From positions 2,554,501 through 2,618,500 of the forward strand of contig WPIO01000019.1 in NCBI GenBank assembly GCA_009760855.2: 64,000 bases of DNA. Reading direction: 5' to 3'. This DNA is from Cristatella mucedo. Its lineage: Eukaryota; Bryozoa; Phylactolaemata; Cristatellidae. Below, one piece after another: positions 24,963 through 38,652 of this stretch. A model generated the notes under the pieces. It was not told the origin of the DNA. It did no database searches and saw only the letters and a program-made list of their open reading frames with translations. How positions within the stretch are numbered: the first letter of the stretch is position 1; every line of letters begins with the position of its first letter. The position numbers and the translations under genes are program-made.

Positions 24963-25829
24963 TGTATATATGTTTGGCATATCACACTTATAGAGTAAAA
25001 TAAGCTAGAACTGCAGTTTATATAGCATGTTTATATAGTTTATAAACAACCCTAATTTGAAAATTCCATTGAATGTCAAGGCCGGTGAAGACTAGTCTCT
25101 CTACACCAAGCTGTGGGGCTTCAACCCTGTCAGCCTCTGCATGCACCCAGGTCTTAATAGATCAATTAGTTAACTAGCAGTCCTTGGTTTTGTGTTTCCG
25201 AACGACAGATGACAGATAGTCTTGGGTATGTGCGATAGATCATTTTCTATTGCTGTAGCTGCACAATAGAACACCTAAGCTTGTTCGGTGTAGCCATCAG
25301 CCTTCAGCTCATGCAAAAAAGAAAATGAGAAGCATAGCTGAATTTAGAGAACAACTGAGGAAGCCAACAGCACAGTATATGCTGTAAATGACTGCGGTAT
25401 AGAAAGTGCAAGATTTGGCAGCAGCAAGAGACAGGCCACCGGTGTTGCAGTCGAAGAAGCTAATTCTGCAGTTAAGACCTACAGAAAAAAGTAATCTGCC
25501 GGAATTAGTCTTTAATAGCTCTTATTTCGGCAGTCCTGAAATACCAGATACGACGTTCTAGTCCAGAAAGAACCACTGTGCTAGAAAGACCTCTAGATCA
25601 TTGTGTTACAGAGCCACTATTACTAGAGAAGGAGTGAATGATGGTATGCGATGCAAGTGGCTTTCTGAATACATTTGGTAAAAGTCAGATGTAATTAAAG
25701 ATCACACCCAGGCCAATTCCTGATTCGAGACTTCCAGCTCTAAAGTTTCATACAAATAGACGAGTTTAATTTTGCGGGAACATCTACAAACTGGCTTGCC
25801 TGAAAATAGGAAAATATAGGTAGGTGTAA

Positions 25830-25831
<2 letters not shown>

Positions 25832-25881
<50 letters not shown>
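25832..25881. repeat. (AT)n microsatellite
   Basis: Uninterrupted alternating AT of about 50 bases in tetraspanin intron 4. Confidence 0.95.
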
Positions 25882-25884
<3 letters not shown>

Positions 25885-26047
25885 TAAGGTTGAGGAAAAC
25901 GTTCGTGCATCTTGAATTTAACAGTAATTAAATGAAATAATAATTTAACGAGTTTAATGAAAAGCATGGCACTCGAGCTTTTTCCTCACACTATATAAGC
26001 AGACCCTGTTTCCATGAACAGGTATGTACTGGTATATCTATGCACTT

Positions 26048-26049
<2 letters not shown>

Positions 26050-26118
<69 letters not shown>

Positions 26119-26127
26119 TGTGTGTGC
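26050..26127. repeat. (TG)n microsatellite
   Basis: Almost pure TG run with one ttt interruption near the end. The His-Thr repeat frames on the minus strand are artefacts of it. Confidence 0.96.
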
Positions 26128-26729
26128 ATGCACGAAAGAATGAGAAAGTGAAAGAGAGGGAGAGCGCAAACACCCATGACTTTGTGCATGTTTGTATGCA
26201 ACGAAATAAATAAGTCACACATAGAAATATCATATTGCAAATACATATTGAATACAGCAATTAAGAACTGTTAACTATTTCGAAACTTTAAATTCTGCAT
26301 CGATAGGTCTTGCAGCCGAGCTGAAATCTAACGACCTTTTATAGGTCATTGCTCGGCTGACCCTTTCACCAACTTCTGCTCAAGAAAAAGTCTCTGGTAA
26401 CTTGTACTTAAAGATTCGTTCAGTGGCTACAAGTTGCTTACGAAGTTGCCAATATCTTACGCACCGTATAACTACAGAAGAGAAGGTTTTTCTCATTGGG
26501 GCCCGATAGAAGTTCGTTGAATATAATTACTAAAGAGTAGTAACGCTAGTTTTAACAGCGTAATCAGGAAACAGGGCTGGCATAGTGCTTCACTCATATG
26601 GGGTATATATCAATTTGCAGGACTCGTTACACTGTCTTTGCTTCCCTATCGATGCCATGTAGTCTTTTGTTGCATCCAAATGTTTTCATTTTCAGCATGC
26701 TTAGTCATTAAGCCTAAACAAATATGAGT

Positions 26730-26885
26730 AGACTTAACAGCCTTATTTGTATATAGGCAGAAGAGTTTTAACGGCTGTCGCCACCGATTGCAGTTGGCAA
26801 TAAAGGATTGCTTACAGCAGGATTCAAACCAACGACATCGGTCGTGAAGAGCGAGCACGTTACCTCCTTGGCCAAGATGACCAAC
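26730..26885 (-). mobile_element. SINE-1, diverged, in tetraspanin intron 4
   Basis: aacagccttatttgtatatag, ccgattgcagttggcaat, gattcaaaccaacgac and ttacctccttggcc, in the usual reverse order. Confidence 0.82.
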
Positions 26886-26889
26886 TAAA

Positions 26890-29800
26890 GGTTTTTAATA
26901 CGGCTAATCTTTTTGCTATACAAATACAGAGGTCAGTTGCTTGGACTAATCTTGACCTAGACGATATGCAGATAATGCAGTATCATCAGGCCATAATAGC
27001 AGGATTCGCAATGCTATTTCAAGACTCGGGTCGTGGGTCACCATCACAGTGGCATGCAAAGGCAAACCTACAGCTTGCTCGATCAGCTTGAGCAAAAAGA
27101 CAGTCTGCAGCCCCTTTTCCCGATGGTGGCTTCAAGCTCATTGGCTGCCATGGAGACATTTTTACTTTGGTCACATGTTTTCTTACTGACTGCCTCTCAG
27201 TACTGGGTTGCCCATCGCGTGTCGTTAAGCAATGCACCGTGGTCCCCAGTCCATGCCCACTGAAATTACACTTTACAAGACGGTGCAGTGACTGTCAGCA
27301 GCACATGAAAGAAAGTATTAATGCTGTAGACATGGAGCACTGCAGCTGTGACAGTAAACAGCAGCTAACAGACAGACTGAGTCATCACATCGTGAAGCAC
27401 TTACCCGTTGCTGCAAATTATCTATTGCAGAATCCAGTGCACGATCGTTTGAATGATACCTTCTGATCAGTTGCTCGAAGTACCCCATAGTTAGAGCTGA
27501 TGTCTATACAATATTAAATAGGAACTCTGTGACATAAACTTGCACGAAAATCACTGTGCAGCATGTCATAAATATACGATTTGTTTTTAAATGGAATACC
27601 ACTTAGAGATAGCAACATTCCTTCACACATTGAGCCAACCCGGGCACTAGCAAAGATCAGCTAGCAAATTGGATCTTCCCACTGTGGCTTAATGGCTAGT
27701 GTCATGGATTGTAGATATCAAGGATACCATACAATTGCCATGCTCAGACTACAACACCTGTTCAAAGCATCGTCAATTGCATATGTTATTACGGTTAAAA
27801 ACTAGGTGTATCGACTTCTGCATCAATATACTCAAGCCTCCAACACAACGATAGCAACGGTGCCTCCTACGTGCAACACATTTGACACAAATACCTGTGA
27901 ATCAGTGAGCTTTAGAGCAGGCTAGAGACTTTTAGATGCATCAACAAGGCAGACATATATGCCGAAAGTAGCAGGATACGGTAGCAATGAAGTGCGCTCA
28001 TACCTTAAGATAACAAGTCCGTATCCATAACAAATAGAAGTCTGTTCGACAGTAATGCGGGGTTACAGGCGTCTCTCATTAGCTACGACGCACAACAATT
28101 CTCGAACTCTCCTTCTTTGCTAGTGGCACAATAACTGTCAGGTCATCTTGATTCAAATGCCACCCTCGATAGGCGAGCTTGCGAATATGGATATTGTGTA
28201 AATATGGCTACTTCGTCCGAATGTCAGACAATGGTGACCGTGCAACCAGAAAAAGGGGCTTTGGAATAGAATCCGGTAAGCCCGATGAGCATTCCAGCTT
28301 TATCGGGCTGCTTCGGCTCCACAGCCCTTAAAAATCAAATGGTACAGCTCGACGAAGCCACCAGCTCTTGGCCCAAAGGCGACACACCAGACAGGCTCAA
28401 GTTTTGTCTCAGCAATATAGCCTATAATAGCAGTCAATTACAGGCTGCTGTGCTAAAGGGCCAGGGCCCAACTTCCCACTGGACCCTTGTGGACAAGTGC
28501 ATCTTCAGCCTATGACACGCGAGCCGGTTTGCAGCAGGCTACCACGGACTTCTGACGAAGTTCGAATAGCAGCTGCTAAGATTGTGCTAGCTGGGAGGCC
28601 GGTGGCCATGATAGCAGAATTTAAAGTTCAAGGACGTTGGATGACATGTTTAGCAAAACTTATCCGACTGAAATAAGAAATGAACTATTGCAATGGCATA
28701 CAAGCAGAACTAAACTTCCATTTGAAATTTCACAATGATCTACGGAGTACTGGTTATGCTTTAAATTTGCTAGGCACAAAGCTGAACTGTTATTGAAACC
28801 GTTTAAAAAGTCAGAAGCATGTATTTCAACAAGCTGCAAACATGTACCGCGATACACCAAAGTTCAGCAAGTTGGGATACAAGCCGCAGATGATGCAGAG
28901 ATCAGTAAATTTGTTATTTATAGATGTATAGCTTCTAGTTTACTACGATGTTAGAGATGGTTTGCAAAATCATTTTTTCATGCTTTCCTCTTATGTTGAA
29001 GTCATCAACACTTCCAATCTTATTTTGAACATGTTCGTCTTTTGAAAGGTGCCCTAAAAGATATTTGATTGCCACACAAATAGTTCAGTATTTTCGCAAT
29101 ATTTACCCTTAACAAAGGCGACAGCATTAAAACGTGCCATATAATTGGCTCAGTCAGCTGACAGAATGCAGTTGAGAATGAGCAAAGTTGTGCATGTGTG
29201 AGCACGCACAAAGTATCATGAGCAAGCAAGAGGATTACTTTGATTAACAATAGCCATGAGTTATTCTTGTCTGGTGACCAGAACTCCACCATTGCTAGAC
29301 AAGGCTTCTACGGCAGCCCAAACAAGCGGCAGGCTACATCTCGCCATCGCTTGGACTCAGCAACTGCTGTCATAATTTAGCCGTGTCACACGGATACCAT
29401 CACTGACTGACAAACATAGAAAATCCACTTTATTTTGAGATGTCTTTCAAAGTATATAGGCAAACTAATTTGATTTCCCACTTTTGATTTGCATGCAAAA
29501 CTTAAACTTCAGCAAATTTCGAAACAGCATTGAAAAAGAGAGGTTTGTTTCGACAAGGAAGCTAACCCAAAACGGACCGGATGTCGCCTTAAGCAAGAGC
29601 CGCATGCATAGGCTGATGAGCAATGAACACTAGGTAGTATGTGACGAAACAAGGAAGTAAAGATCGTCGGAAAGCAGTGCTCGTGAAAATGCAGATTCGG
29701 AAAAACACATTGCTAGTCTCGTGCATGATTGATGTTTGACACTGCGCACACATTACCACAAGCCCAGCAGCCTTATTAAAAAATTTGTACTGCTGAGCAT

Positions 29801-30455
29801 CGTACCGAGATCACAGCCTCTTTAGTCACCTCTGTTCACATGCATGTGTTGCTGTGTCTTGGTTGCCTGTCGTTCTCCCGTACATTTGATGCCAGCTGTC
29901 TTTTCAAAAACAAATTTTTGGCTTGCTCGAATGAGCGTTCAGCATTCGCTGGAAGTGTGCTTGAGTCTAGTCACTACCTGGACGAGCATTCTCCGCATGC
30001 TAGCCTACATTTCTTAGCAAAGAATGTGAATGCATGCTAGAGTAATCAGCTTAAAACAGAGGGTGAATCGCTTACCATCATGGGAGCTTCAAAAGCAGGC
30101 TACCGAGCAAGCTGGATGCACATTGTAGCAGGCTGCTTTGCAGACGGCAAGCCAGTGGCACTTGTGTAGCTTGGTCTCATTCTTAATGCTGTCTGTGAGG
30201 TATAACTTGCACGGACTGATGCACAGACAGCAAGTAGCTAACCTGCCACACTGTGCCATCTTAGCACGATTGATGTATTCGCTGCTTTTTCCAGTGAAGC
30301 TTAACAGAATTAGAGTAATATAACCAAATGAGACTCGTGTGAGCTTCTTTCTCAAGTTCTAGTTACCATGGCACTTCATCACCCGGCCAATGAAGTTTAA
30401 AAGAATATGCTTTGCACAGTGCCCGATGGTGGGACAAGTCAGCATGAGCTTTATC
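26890..30455. other. Intron DNA without recognised elements
   Basis: Part of tetraspanin intron 4. A minus-strand stretch at 30,100-30,260 is unusually Cys-rich (CCLCISPC, CHWLAVCKAACYNV), but no splice sites or family support it. Confidence 0.45.
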
Positions 30456-30460
30456 TTGAT

Positions 30461-30540
30461 TTAATAATAATAATAATAATACGCTTGATAATGTGCCCTC
30501 AGTGAACTCAATCTCTCTCTAGGCGTTTTCCATTAGTTAT
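30461..30540 (-). mobile_element. LINE-A tail fragment
   Basis: (TAA)n followed by tgtgccctcagtgaactc and aatctctctctaggcg. Lies in tetraspanin intron 4. Confidence 0.75.
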
Positions 30541-32204
30541 TAATTACTGCTTGAAATGAGGCAAATGCTTAGCTGAGCGATTGCAGAGGCCCACCGGCCA
30601 CCAATCAACATCCAGGCCAATACATCATTAGACGGGATCTGCAAGGTTTCATCAATGAATCTTTACTTCGCGACCATTTTATTAACTTGTCATCCGATTG
30701 ACCGTATCCTTTAGCCGAAGGCCTTACCCCACATGACTGAGCTAGCCATCGCCCAGGCTCTCCATGACCTAATAGAAACCAGGAATACGTGCTACATACT
30801 AATACTTATGAGCAAGCACGTGCCTATTCATATCTATGCACCAGGCTTTCCGCTGTAGAAATGAGTAGGATAAGAGCATCAGCAAATTGGAAGGCCTTAA
30901 AGGACGCCTCAGCACATTGTGTGAACTTCTTCACCACACCGATTCCATCAAAGTTGAAGCAGCAAAGTGCACAGAGGTGCATTTCAAAAACGGCCTTGAC
31001 TACAACAAGATCAAACCCGTTGATGGCCGACCTAGGTCAAAGCTGTCTCCCAGGTACAACAATGTAGGCCACTGGATGGGTGTGCCTGATCGCATTAATG
31101 GGTTATCGAGTAGTCACTCACTAGTCAGAATTAAAACCGAAAAACGATTGGATGTTTGGTTGATTGATTTGCCGACCCTGCTCTAATCTGTCATGGGTAT
31201 GTAATCAAAGCAGTTCTTTCTATGTCAAGCAGCATACGTGCATAAGCAGTAGTGACGTTGTACCAATCTGAAGCAGTTGCAATCTTTGACCACTATCTGC
31301 AGTATGCTCAAAGGTCAAGTGTCTTTCGGCATGGTTGCCTTAACCTCAAGAGCTTGCACATCACGTGCTTCTAAGCAGCAGGCCTGGAGAACATGACTGG
31401 GCCAAGTTAAGCAATAGGAAAATACCTAGCACAGAGGCAGCTGTGAGACAAGGCTCACGGTTAAGGAGATAGAGATAGCAAGATCAGTGCCACGGTCTTC
31501 AAAGAATAATGGCAGCACCAAGTCTGTATGGTGCAGTACTGCTTTCAGGTGGGTTACAGTCACTGTCTGCCACTCAAAAAAATCCTGAGATTCAACCATT
31601 TCTGTTCCTGATGATGCAAAGAAAAAAACATTCTGCGCTCAGGTTGCCGAGTTCTGCATGCATAATCTAGCCATTGAAAGAGGCTCGTTTTACTGACAGG
31701 CACAGGGCATTACTAACGATTTTGTCAGATTCTAGTAGGACGGTTAGGTGCCAATCGCATAATGCTTGCTATTACCTCTGCCACGGGATTTGTCATGGAA
31801 TTGTTGCCAATTCCTGCCTAATCCGACACATAAAAAACTAATACGGTAATGCTTGCACGGTGAAGGCCCTGTTACAAACTACCTACTTCGGTCAAACTAT
31901 GTGCAGCACAGCTTCGTGAGGGTTGTCAAACAGCGTCACTAAATGCAGCTCAGCTGCACTTAGTGATGCCGTGAGCTGCATCAGACGATAGGACCATTGG
32001 ATGGCATTTATGACCAATCGCATTGCACATTTCAGCCCGAATTGTGTGCACCATCGACAATGACAGGAGTAAAGAAGTGTGCTAGGACCCGGGACTGCTG
32101 CGGGGCTGCAAGAGTTCCATGCGCTTCGTGGGGCACAGCGAGCCAAACCGAGCAAGAGGAGCATTTTGTTGTTGTCGGAGTTTGAACTACTCACACTCCG
32201 ATGC

Positions 32205-32345
32205 ATTCCGAGCTGGTTTGGCCCAGTGGTTAAGGTGCTCGGCCCGATTAAGGTTTGCCGAGGTTGAGGGCTCGAGCCCTGTGGCATATGTGAAGCGTAC
32301 GAATAGAGATTAGGTTTTCTTAGAGTGCTATGCAAATGGATCATA
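32205..32345 (+). mobile_element. SINE-2 in tetraspanin intron 4
   Basis: Head gctggtttggcccagtgg, ttaaggtgctcgg, B box gggctcgagccc, tail gtgaagcgtacgaatag...gagtgctatgcaaatg and an A/T-rich end. Confidence 0.88.
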
Positions 32346-32959
32346 TTTATTTATATTTATAAGGAAGCCACGTCTTTCAACCGTCGCAGAAAAACACCGA
32401 GCAAGCCTACCTTACCGGTCTCGTCTTGGAATAAAGGCTAAAAGGCTTCTAAGCTAGTTAAAATAATACGAGGACTGGCATAACTAGAGCACACATGAGT
32501 GTGGTCAGTAGGTGCGGAGTGAAGATCAGCATCTGCATCCGGCGACACGATTGACAGAAAGCTCAAAAACTGGCAAGGCTAGTCGTGCAGCGGCACCTTC
32601 CAACCGTGGCAGGTGGTCTCGAATCTAAACACCACCTTAGCGGATAATTGAGAGATTATTTACAATTTAAACAAACCTTCTGAAATGAGCAGTAGGTGAC
32701 TTTTTCAAGTTACGTTCTGAACACAGCGAAATGGTGGAGGCGAAAAACGCAAGAAATACTCTATTGTATGCCTGGCTCCTGCCAGCAGAGGAATAATAGC
32801 ACCTCGACCGCCACCCAGCAACGTGGGCATGGTGGGCCATCGAACAAGAAAGGCTAGCGTTGAGAGACACAAGAGGCATCGTGGGTACATGAGGTACAAT
32901 GAAGATTAAGGCAAATTTCCAGGCAATTTTAAAAAAATTGTTATTTTTTATCAGTGAGC

Positions 32960-32968
32960 CATATATAT

Positions 32969-33022
<54 letters not shown>

Positions 33023-33029
33023 CCATATA

Positions 33030-33102
<73 letters not shown>
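32960..33102. repeat. (AT)n microsatellite with 'gccat'/'agat' interruptions
   Basis: About 140 bases of alternating AT broken at 32,969 (agat) and near 33,021 (agccat). It is self-complementary and could form cruciforms. The minus-strand YIYIYI frame is an artefact. Confidence 0.95.
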
Positions 33103-33104
<2 letters not shown>

Positions 33105-33239
33105 CCGACTGCAACTACAAAAAGCTAGAAAGACTAAGTTTGTGTTATGCTGGAGAGTCGCCTATTGCTCAATCAAAACCTCAAAAGCGGATTTTGCTGT
33201 GCATGCAGTAACCAACTTAACCAACCAACTTAAGTAACC

Positions 33240-33850
33240 AACCAAAAAAAGTAATCTTCCCATGCAGCAAAGAGAATGCAAAAAGCATAGCTGAGCCGGG
33301 AGACAAGGAGTCGATAAGGTAGTGAGTAATGTAATGTATCTCCGTCAGTAGCATGAAAGTAGCAGCTCAGGAAGGCTGGAAAGAATGTGCTACAGTCGGC
33401 AACACGGGAGTAAACCTGGATGCCTAAGAATTTTGAAAGTGAGTTCCACAGTCTAGAATCCCAGAGCAAACGATTCTGTTACCAGTGATCTCTAAGCAAA
33501 TGAATGGAACAGCTAAATCATTTTCTAGGGATGACCTGAGGGTACAAGGAGGCTGATACGGATGCAGCAATACAGCAAGACATGAAAGTCAAGCCACTGC
33601 AGGCCTTGTGGGTTAGAGTAAGAATTGTTCTCTGTATCCACTGATCAAACAGGAGCCATCACAGTCCTTTTAGCAAAGGAGATGCATGGCTAAACCTCTT
33701 GGATTTGTTGACTAGGTTTGCGGCCATTTACATTATCAACAGTAGAGACGCAATGGCTTTTTACGGTAGCCTAGCAGAAACTAAAGAGCTGTGGTCCAGT
33801 GTAGACAGAACCAGTAAGCTAGTAAGGTAGCCACCCGGGAAAGGTAGTCC
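33240..33850 (-). mobile_element. LINE-B 3' half
   Basis: In reverse: tail gtaatgtaatgtatctccg, then coding remnants SRLWNSLSKFLGI (near 33,430) and HKACSGLTF-like (33,600), back to the LDYCNSLLAGLP region near 33,790. The frame is broken. Lies in tetraspanin intron 4. Confidence 0.83.
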
Positions 33851-35080
33851 ATAATCTTGAAAAAAAGATTGAACGTGGCTTAGCTCTCATTGGCAATACC
33901 CTTTGCACACCATCCTCAGAAAATAGAATGAGCGACTTGAAAAGTCAATCGCAAAGGAGAATGAATTGTGACATTCAAGAGCAAGCATTCCTTGGCACAA
34001 AGCTTCCAAATTCACAATGTCAAATGTCACAGATGCTACGGTACGCATTACACCGAGCCAGCACGCTCTCCGGGCCCTCATCGGACTAGTGCTGGCTACC
34101 ATCACGATCGTTGTAATGTGATTTCTACCTGATGCCAATGTTGCAAACAAGAGGGCATCGGAGGCAACCAAGTAAGGGTGGTTGGTTGTAGGAGGTCAAT
34201 TCTCCCGTATGGAGGGGCACTACTTGCACCGACTGACCGTCAGTGGTGGCATGGTGTGTCTTGGCACACGGGTCGAAATTCTGTTTAGCATCCAGAAAAG
34301 GGCCGGAATGAAGATAGCTCGCCTGCATTTCTTTCAACAAATCCGGTAACAGTGACTAGCCAGCCAAGCAGACTCTGACAGGCTGTAGACTCTTTGCCTA
34401 CGTAGTAGCACAGCAATTGCCCTAATATTTGGCACCAAGAAAGCTGCAGGGTAGCCTCGACGGCACTGACGGACTCTAAAGGTTTCACAGCTTTCTAAGC
34501 AGAAACTCACTCGCTCGCTCCACACCGAACGCGGAGAGCCACACCGCCGAAAGTACTCCAGATTGCATTGCAGCCTAGAATGCACACTTGGCTTCGGATG
34601 CAAAATTTTAACCTCACAGCAAGAATTGACTGCTGCACTATCTAAATAACTAACTTCGGATTTGTTGCTTGGTAAAGGTTTGCCGAAACCCTGAGGCCTC
34701 AAGCATAACATGGCAGCTCATGTTAATGCCATGGATGTCACACAGGATTCTCTGCTGCTTAATCTGCCAACGACTCTGAGAACAGGGCACAGATTTTCGC
34801 TACCCATCATAGTGGCTTTTTGGGTTGCTAAGACAGTTGTCCTATGATTTAGGGCACAGATTCAAACTCTGTCAGCAACTGTGCACACCAATGCCTAGCC
34901 GTTGGTGCCAGATACAGTGTTGCCTTGCGTAAATGCCTCGGAGATCTCTAGAACTGGCCTCCTGATTACGAGGGTCCAAGCTGATTGAAATTTTCTCATG
35001 CCTAGCTCGGTTCCATAGCAGCAGCACGAACGGGCAATTTTCTGTATTTGCCACTACATGGCAACCCAGAGTCGGTTGTT
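33851..35080. other. Intron DNA without recognised elements
   Basis: Tetraspanin intron 4. Several short frames overlap on the minus strand at 34,125-34,711; none has a recognisable domain. Confidence 0.45.
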
Positions 35081-35171
35081 TGTTAAAAGTAAATTCCTTT
35101 AGTGGTCAGACATTGATCAGCACGTTTGTTAGAAGTAAATTCCTTTAGTGGTCAGACATTGATCCGCACCG
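35081..35171. repeat. Tandem duplication of about 46 bp
   Basis: The unit tttgttaaaagtaaattcc...gatcagcacg occurs twice in a row with two or three changes. It lies about 150 bases from candidate tetraspanin exon 4, in the following intron. Confidence 0.9.
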
Positions 35172-35316
35172 ATGTCAACCAGTTGTGCCTGTATCATTTA
35201 GTCAAGAGTTTATCAAGCTCTGAACTATGTAAGGAATAACAGAAACAGTTGCACCTGCAAAATTGCATGCATGGGTGTATGATGACTAGTCACACCGGCT
35301 TCACTGATTAGCTCAC

Positions 35317-35436
35317 AATGCCCATCTCGTACAGCTTAGAGTTGGCTGAATTTGACAAACGCGGCAAGTACAGGGTTGCAGGTAGTGAAGTCAATCCATC
35401 CGACGAGCTAATTGAATCTGTACTCAAGAATTTCTT
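35317..35436 (-). CDS. Tetraspanin gene, candidate exon 4 (N-terminal part of the large extracellular loop)
   Basis: A segment is needed between TM3 (exon 3) and the CCG exon (exon 5). This 40-codon open block has the right phase at both ends (acceptor taccag|AAG, donor GGCATT|gtgagc). It would join as ...IYREE|KKFLSTDS... and ...SKLYEMGI|FECCG. The length fits helices A and B of a tetraspanin LEL. Against it, the acceptor has a weak polypyrimidine tract; a stronger one (ctctatcttag) lies 25 bases upstream but gives the wrong phase. The usual W..iQ pattern before CCG is also missing. Another exon elsewhere in the 13.4-kb interval remains possible. Confidence 0.5.
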
Positions 35437-37150
35437 CTGGTATCCTACTTGAAAGACATGTCTAAGATAGAGAGAGATCGACGGTACCTCTTTACTCGTG
35501 AGCTGCATCCAAGCCCTACTGGGAGGGTCAGCAAATGGTGGGCATTTGCAGCAACGTCAGCAAGTCATCGCAAATACTTGGTCCGGCCAAACAAGATTTC
35601 GGAGCACCAAGAGTGAATCAGCACGTGTGACTGAGAGAGTCTTGGAGATGGCAGGCTGCACTGGCGTGACAGCAATGTCCACCTGTGAGTCGTCTCTCGG
35701 AGCCTAGTGAGTCAATCAGCAAATCTTTAATTGCAATAGCCGCAGGTTATCACAAGGACCGAGCAAACAACTAGACAGCGGAATCTATGCCTGCAGGTAC
35801 TCGTGCACGTACATCCAAGGGTATAATGCTGGGCAGAACAAGAACGATCAGAGCTAGATCGAGCACGAGCCCTCGAGGCAGACCGATCTAGCCCGTGGGA
35901 GAAAATGGCTAGATAAAGAGAGAGATGGAGAGAATATATAATAAAATAGGTGAAGCCCTCCGCAGTGCTTCGAAAGGATGATGAGGTATTTATGACAGGA
36001 GCCATGATTCGGTTCTGTACCGATGCCCTCGGAATCCGTGCCTGGTCACAGGACGATGGCCATCTCTAGGCATGGCATCCAAAATCGTCAAATGATAGTC
36101 TAGGCACACCTATAATGATTTACAGATGCATAATTACTCCTCAGAGTATCAGAGTACCGCTCCAGAATCATCTACTGTTAGCAGGAAGTGGCAAGCGCAG
36201 TGTGTGGGAAAAGCCTGAGCAGCTGCTTCTCACGAGCACTAGAGGACGGCTTTTACAAAAAAAAACTAGCAAGGAGCAAATACTTACGTTTTCTCACATC
36301 TAGCTGCCTTAAAGGGCATCAAGTATGACATGCACATCTTTTGCTCCTATTTCCTACTAAGCCACGTAGAAAACGATCGCCAACTTGTCCAACCTATTCG
36401 CAAGGCAATCCCAACGGAATCCAGCTATCGGAAGGCAACTCCGCCAATATTTGCGGGTAGTGCGTGGATACTCGAGTTACTGGATTGCTTTTTTGTCAGC
36501 ACGTGCACAGATGCATACACGCAAGCCTATTACTTGAAAAATCTAATAATTTACTATTGTTTCGGCCAACTAACAAACTGACCAAGCTATTGCTAGAAGT
36601 CTGCCTTGCCTGCCAAATCGATGCCAACGGTTAACCTAGCAGACTAATTTCTTATAGCACAATACAAGTTCTTCTGCAGATCCCAGCTCTCAAGTCCTGT
36701 GTTGCTATTCGGAGAACCTACACAAACGTTAGTTTCTTTTTGCTCACTCGGAAATCGGTTGATATGGCGAGGTCTATAAAATACCAAACTAAATTTCAAT
36801 GCCCAGCAGCAGCACCAGCAAAGTCAAATCAACCACATAGTACTCGTTCGGCGAGCTTACTCCCCCCCCCCCGAAGACATTGCTGATGGCAGCATTGCAA
36901 CAAAAAACGGGAGTGAGTTTCGAGCAGAGAGATGCATATTTGTCAGTCGCCCTTGCTGGAGGCTACGGGTGACAGGTGCAAGTGCATGTAATGAAAGCAA
37001 GAGACTCAGTAGCACAACACCAGTGGCACACTACAAGATAAGCCATAGTACAATGCAATCGACACGGCAGCGCATGCTCGAGCTAGGCCTGAGCGACAGG
37101 CTGAAGAACCGTGCTCTCAATCACGCTGGTGCAGGACGTGGACATCTCAC

Positions 37151-37225
37151 CTCTTCTCGGTAGATCCAGGCCAGAATGCCGATGGCCACCTCAAACAGCA
37201 ACACCACGGCTGCACACAGGGCAAA
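37151..37225 (-). CDS. Tetraspanin gene, exon 3 (TM3)
   Basis: This exon has 25 codons, phase 0 to phase 0, flanked by tttctccag| and GAG|gtgaga. It encodes TM3, FALCAAVVLLFEVAIGILAW, followed by IYREE. Tetraspanin TM3 characteristically has a membrane-embedded acidic residue and a Gly before the exit (LLEIAAGI...); here that is FEVAIGI. The YREE end is the usual start of the large extracellular loop (LEL). It joins exon 2 in frame as ...VALLRA|FALCAAV..., the expected TM2-TM3 spacing. Confidence 0.92.
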
Positions 37226-37629
37226 CTGGAGAAACAGGAAAATCGAGCAACATTAAGTATACAGCATTGAGCATATGGACTAACGGTCACGTGAGGTAGC
37301 CAAATTATAAACGAAGAAAAACCGGATCGCTGCTGACTGGCAGCTGGTTGGCATGCTTTTGCAGCAGAGGGAGAGAGGGGACAGCGTAGCTACAGCTTAG
37401 GAAATAGCAAGAAATGGAAGCAAGCTTTTCTCATTTTTTATGCTTTACCATCCCGCGAGGGCATGTAAGAAAGGTCGGGCCTTCACTGCAGGTCTTCAGC
37501 TTGTGCAAGCATTGCACATGGAGCACTAAAGGAGACTGCATTCTGAATTTAGCTCGCATCTACGACCAACACTAGCTGACGAGTATTACGTTCTTGACTT
37601 GAAGAATGAATAAAAATGAGGTGGCAAGC

Positions 37630-37779
<150 letters not shown>

Positions 37780-37799
37780 AACAGGTTAATTAATGGTTA

Positions 37800-37945
37800 G
37801 TTGATTAAACAGCCTCATTTATATAGAGGCAAAGTAATATTAACGGTACTTGCCACCGCTTGCAGTAAGCAATGAAGAATTGCCTGTGGCTGGACTCCAA
37901 TCCACGACGTAAGTCATTGGGTTCGAGCCTCTCACCTTGGGCTGA
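37800..37945 (-). mobile_element. SINE-1, diverged, in tetraspanin intron 2
   Basis: aacagcctcatttatatag, ccaccgcttgcagtaagc and a degenerate B box (gactccaatcc). Lies next to the (CA)n-(GA)n run. Confidence 0.78.
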
Positions 37946-38652
37946 GAGGAAGGGACTATTCTGGCGGTAGCCAGGAATAGCGGCTCGAAATATACGAAAA
38001 ACAGAGACAAATAACCTTACTTTCAAGACTCTGCATGGCTGCGGAAGCGTGGAAAAGTGTTTTCTGAATACAGAAATTCAGAAATAGACTTTCAGTCGCA
38101 CATGTATGTTTCTATTTTAGACCTTGAAGAGGTTGCTATTACGTCGAGTCAACGAGGCTACCACTTGCTCCACAAATTCTAGATCCTATAGCTTCTGCAG
38201 GTTCTGTTAGATGTGAAGTGCCCCTTCGAGGTGTCCAGAAACTGTTGCAGTACCACTGCTGCTCTGGCGGAGAGCCCAGAAATTAGGGTGATTCGTCGGG
38301 GTGGTTATTTATTCATAGCGAGAGAGAGACATATAATGGGTGAGGAGTGGGACGGAGAGTGCAAAATAAAGACAAGGGGAGAGAGAGACAGCGAAGAGAT
38401 ACTTCACCGAGTGAGCCTGCGACGGGTCAATAAGCTAACGGATGCTGACTGGTTTAATGGAGCACGATAGAATTTTCGCATTAATTCAGCAAATGACCTT
38501 TTTGTGCTGAAACACGGCTATGTGCCTTGAGCAGCCGGAGCCAATGGCAAGTTGATCGCAGTTGGTCGCCGAGGCCGATAGTAGCGGGCAAAAGAGCAGC
38601 CAGGCAGCCTGCACGGTATCGTCAATTCGTCGAGTAGCCACATGCTGCTTAC

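Noticed and set aside
30089-30355. Cys-rich minus-strand frame as part of the tetraspanin LEL
   Set aside because: No acceptor or donor in the right phase was found and the cysteine spacing does not match a tetraspanin loop.
32667-33050. Minus-strand YIYIYI membrane-like frame
   Set aside because: It is a translation of the (AT)n run.
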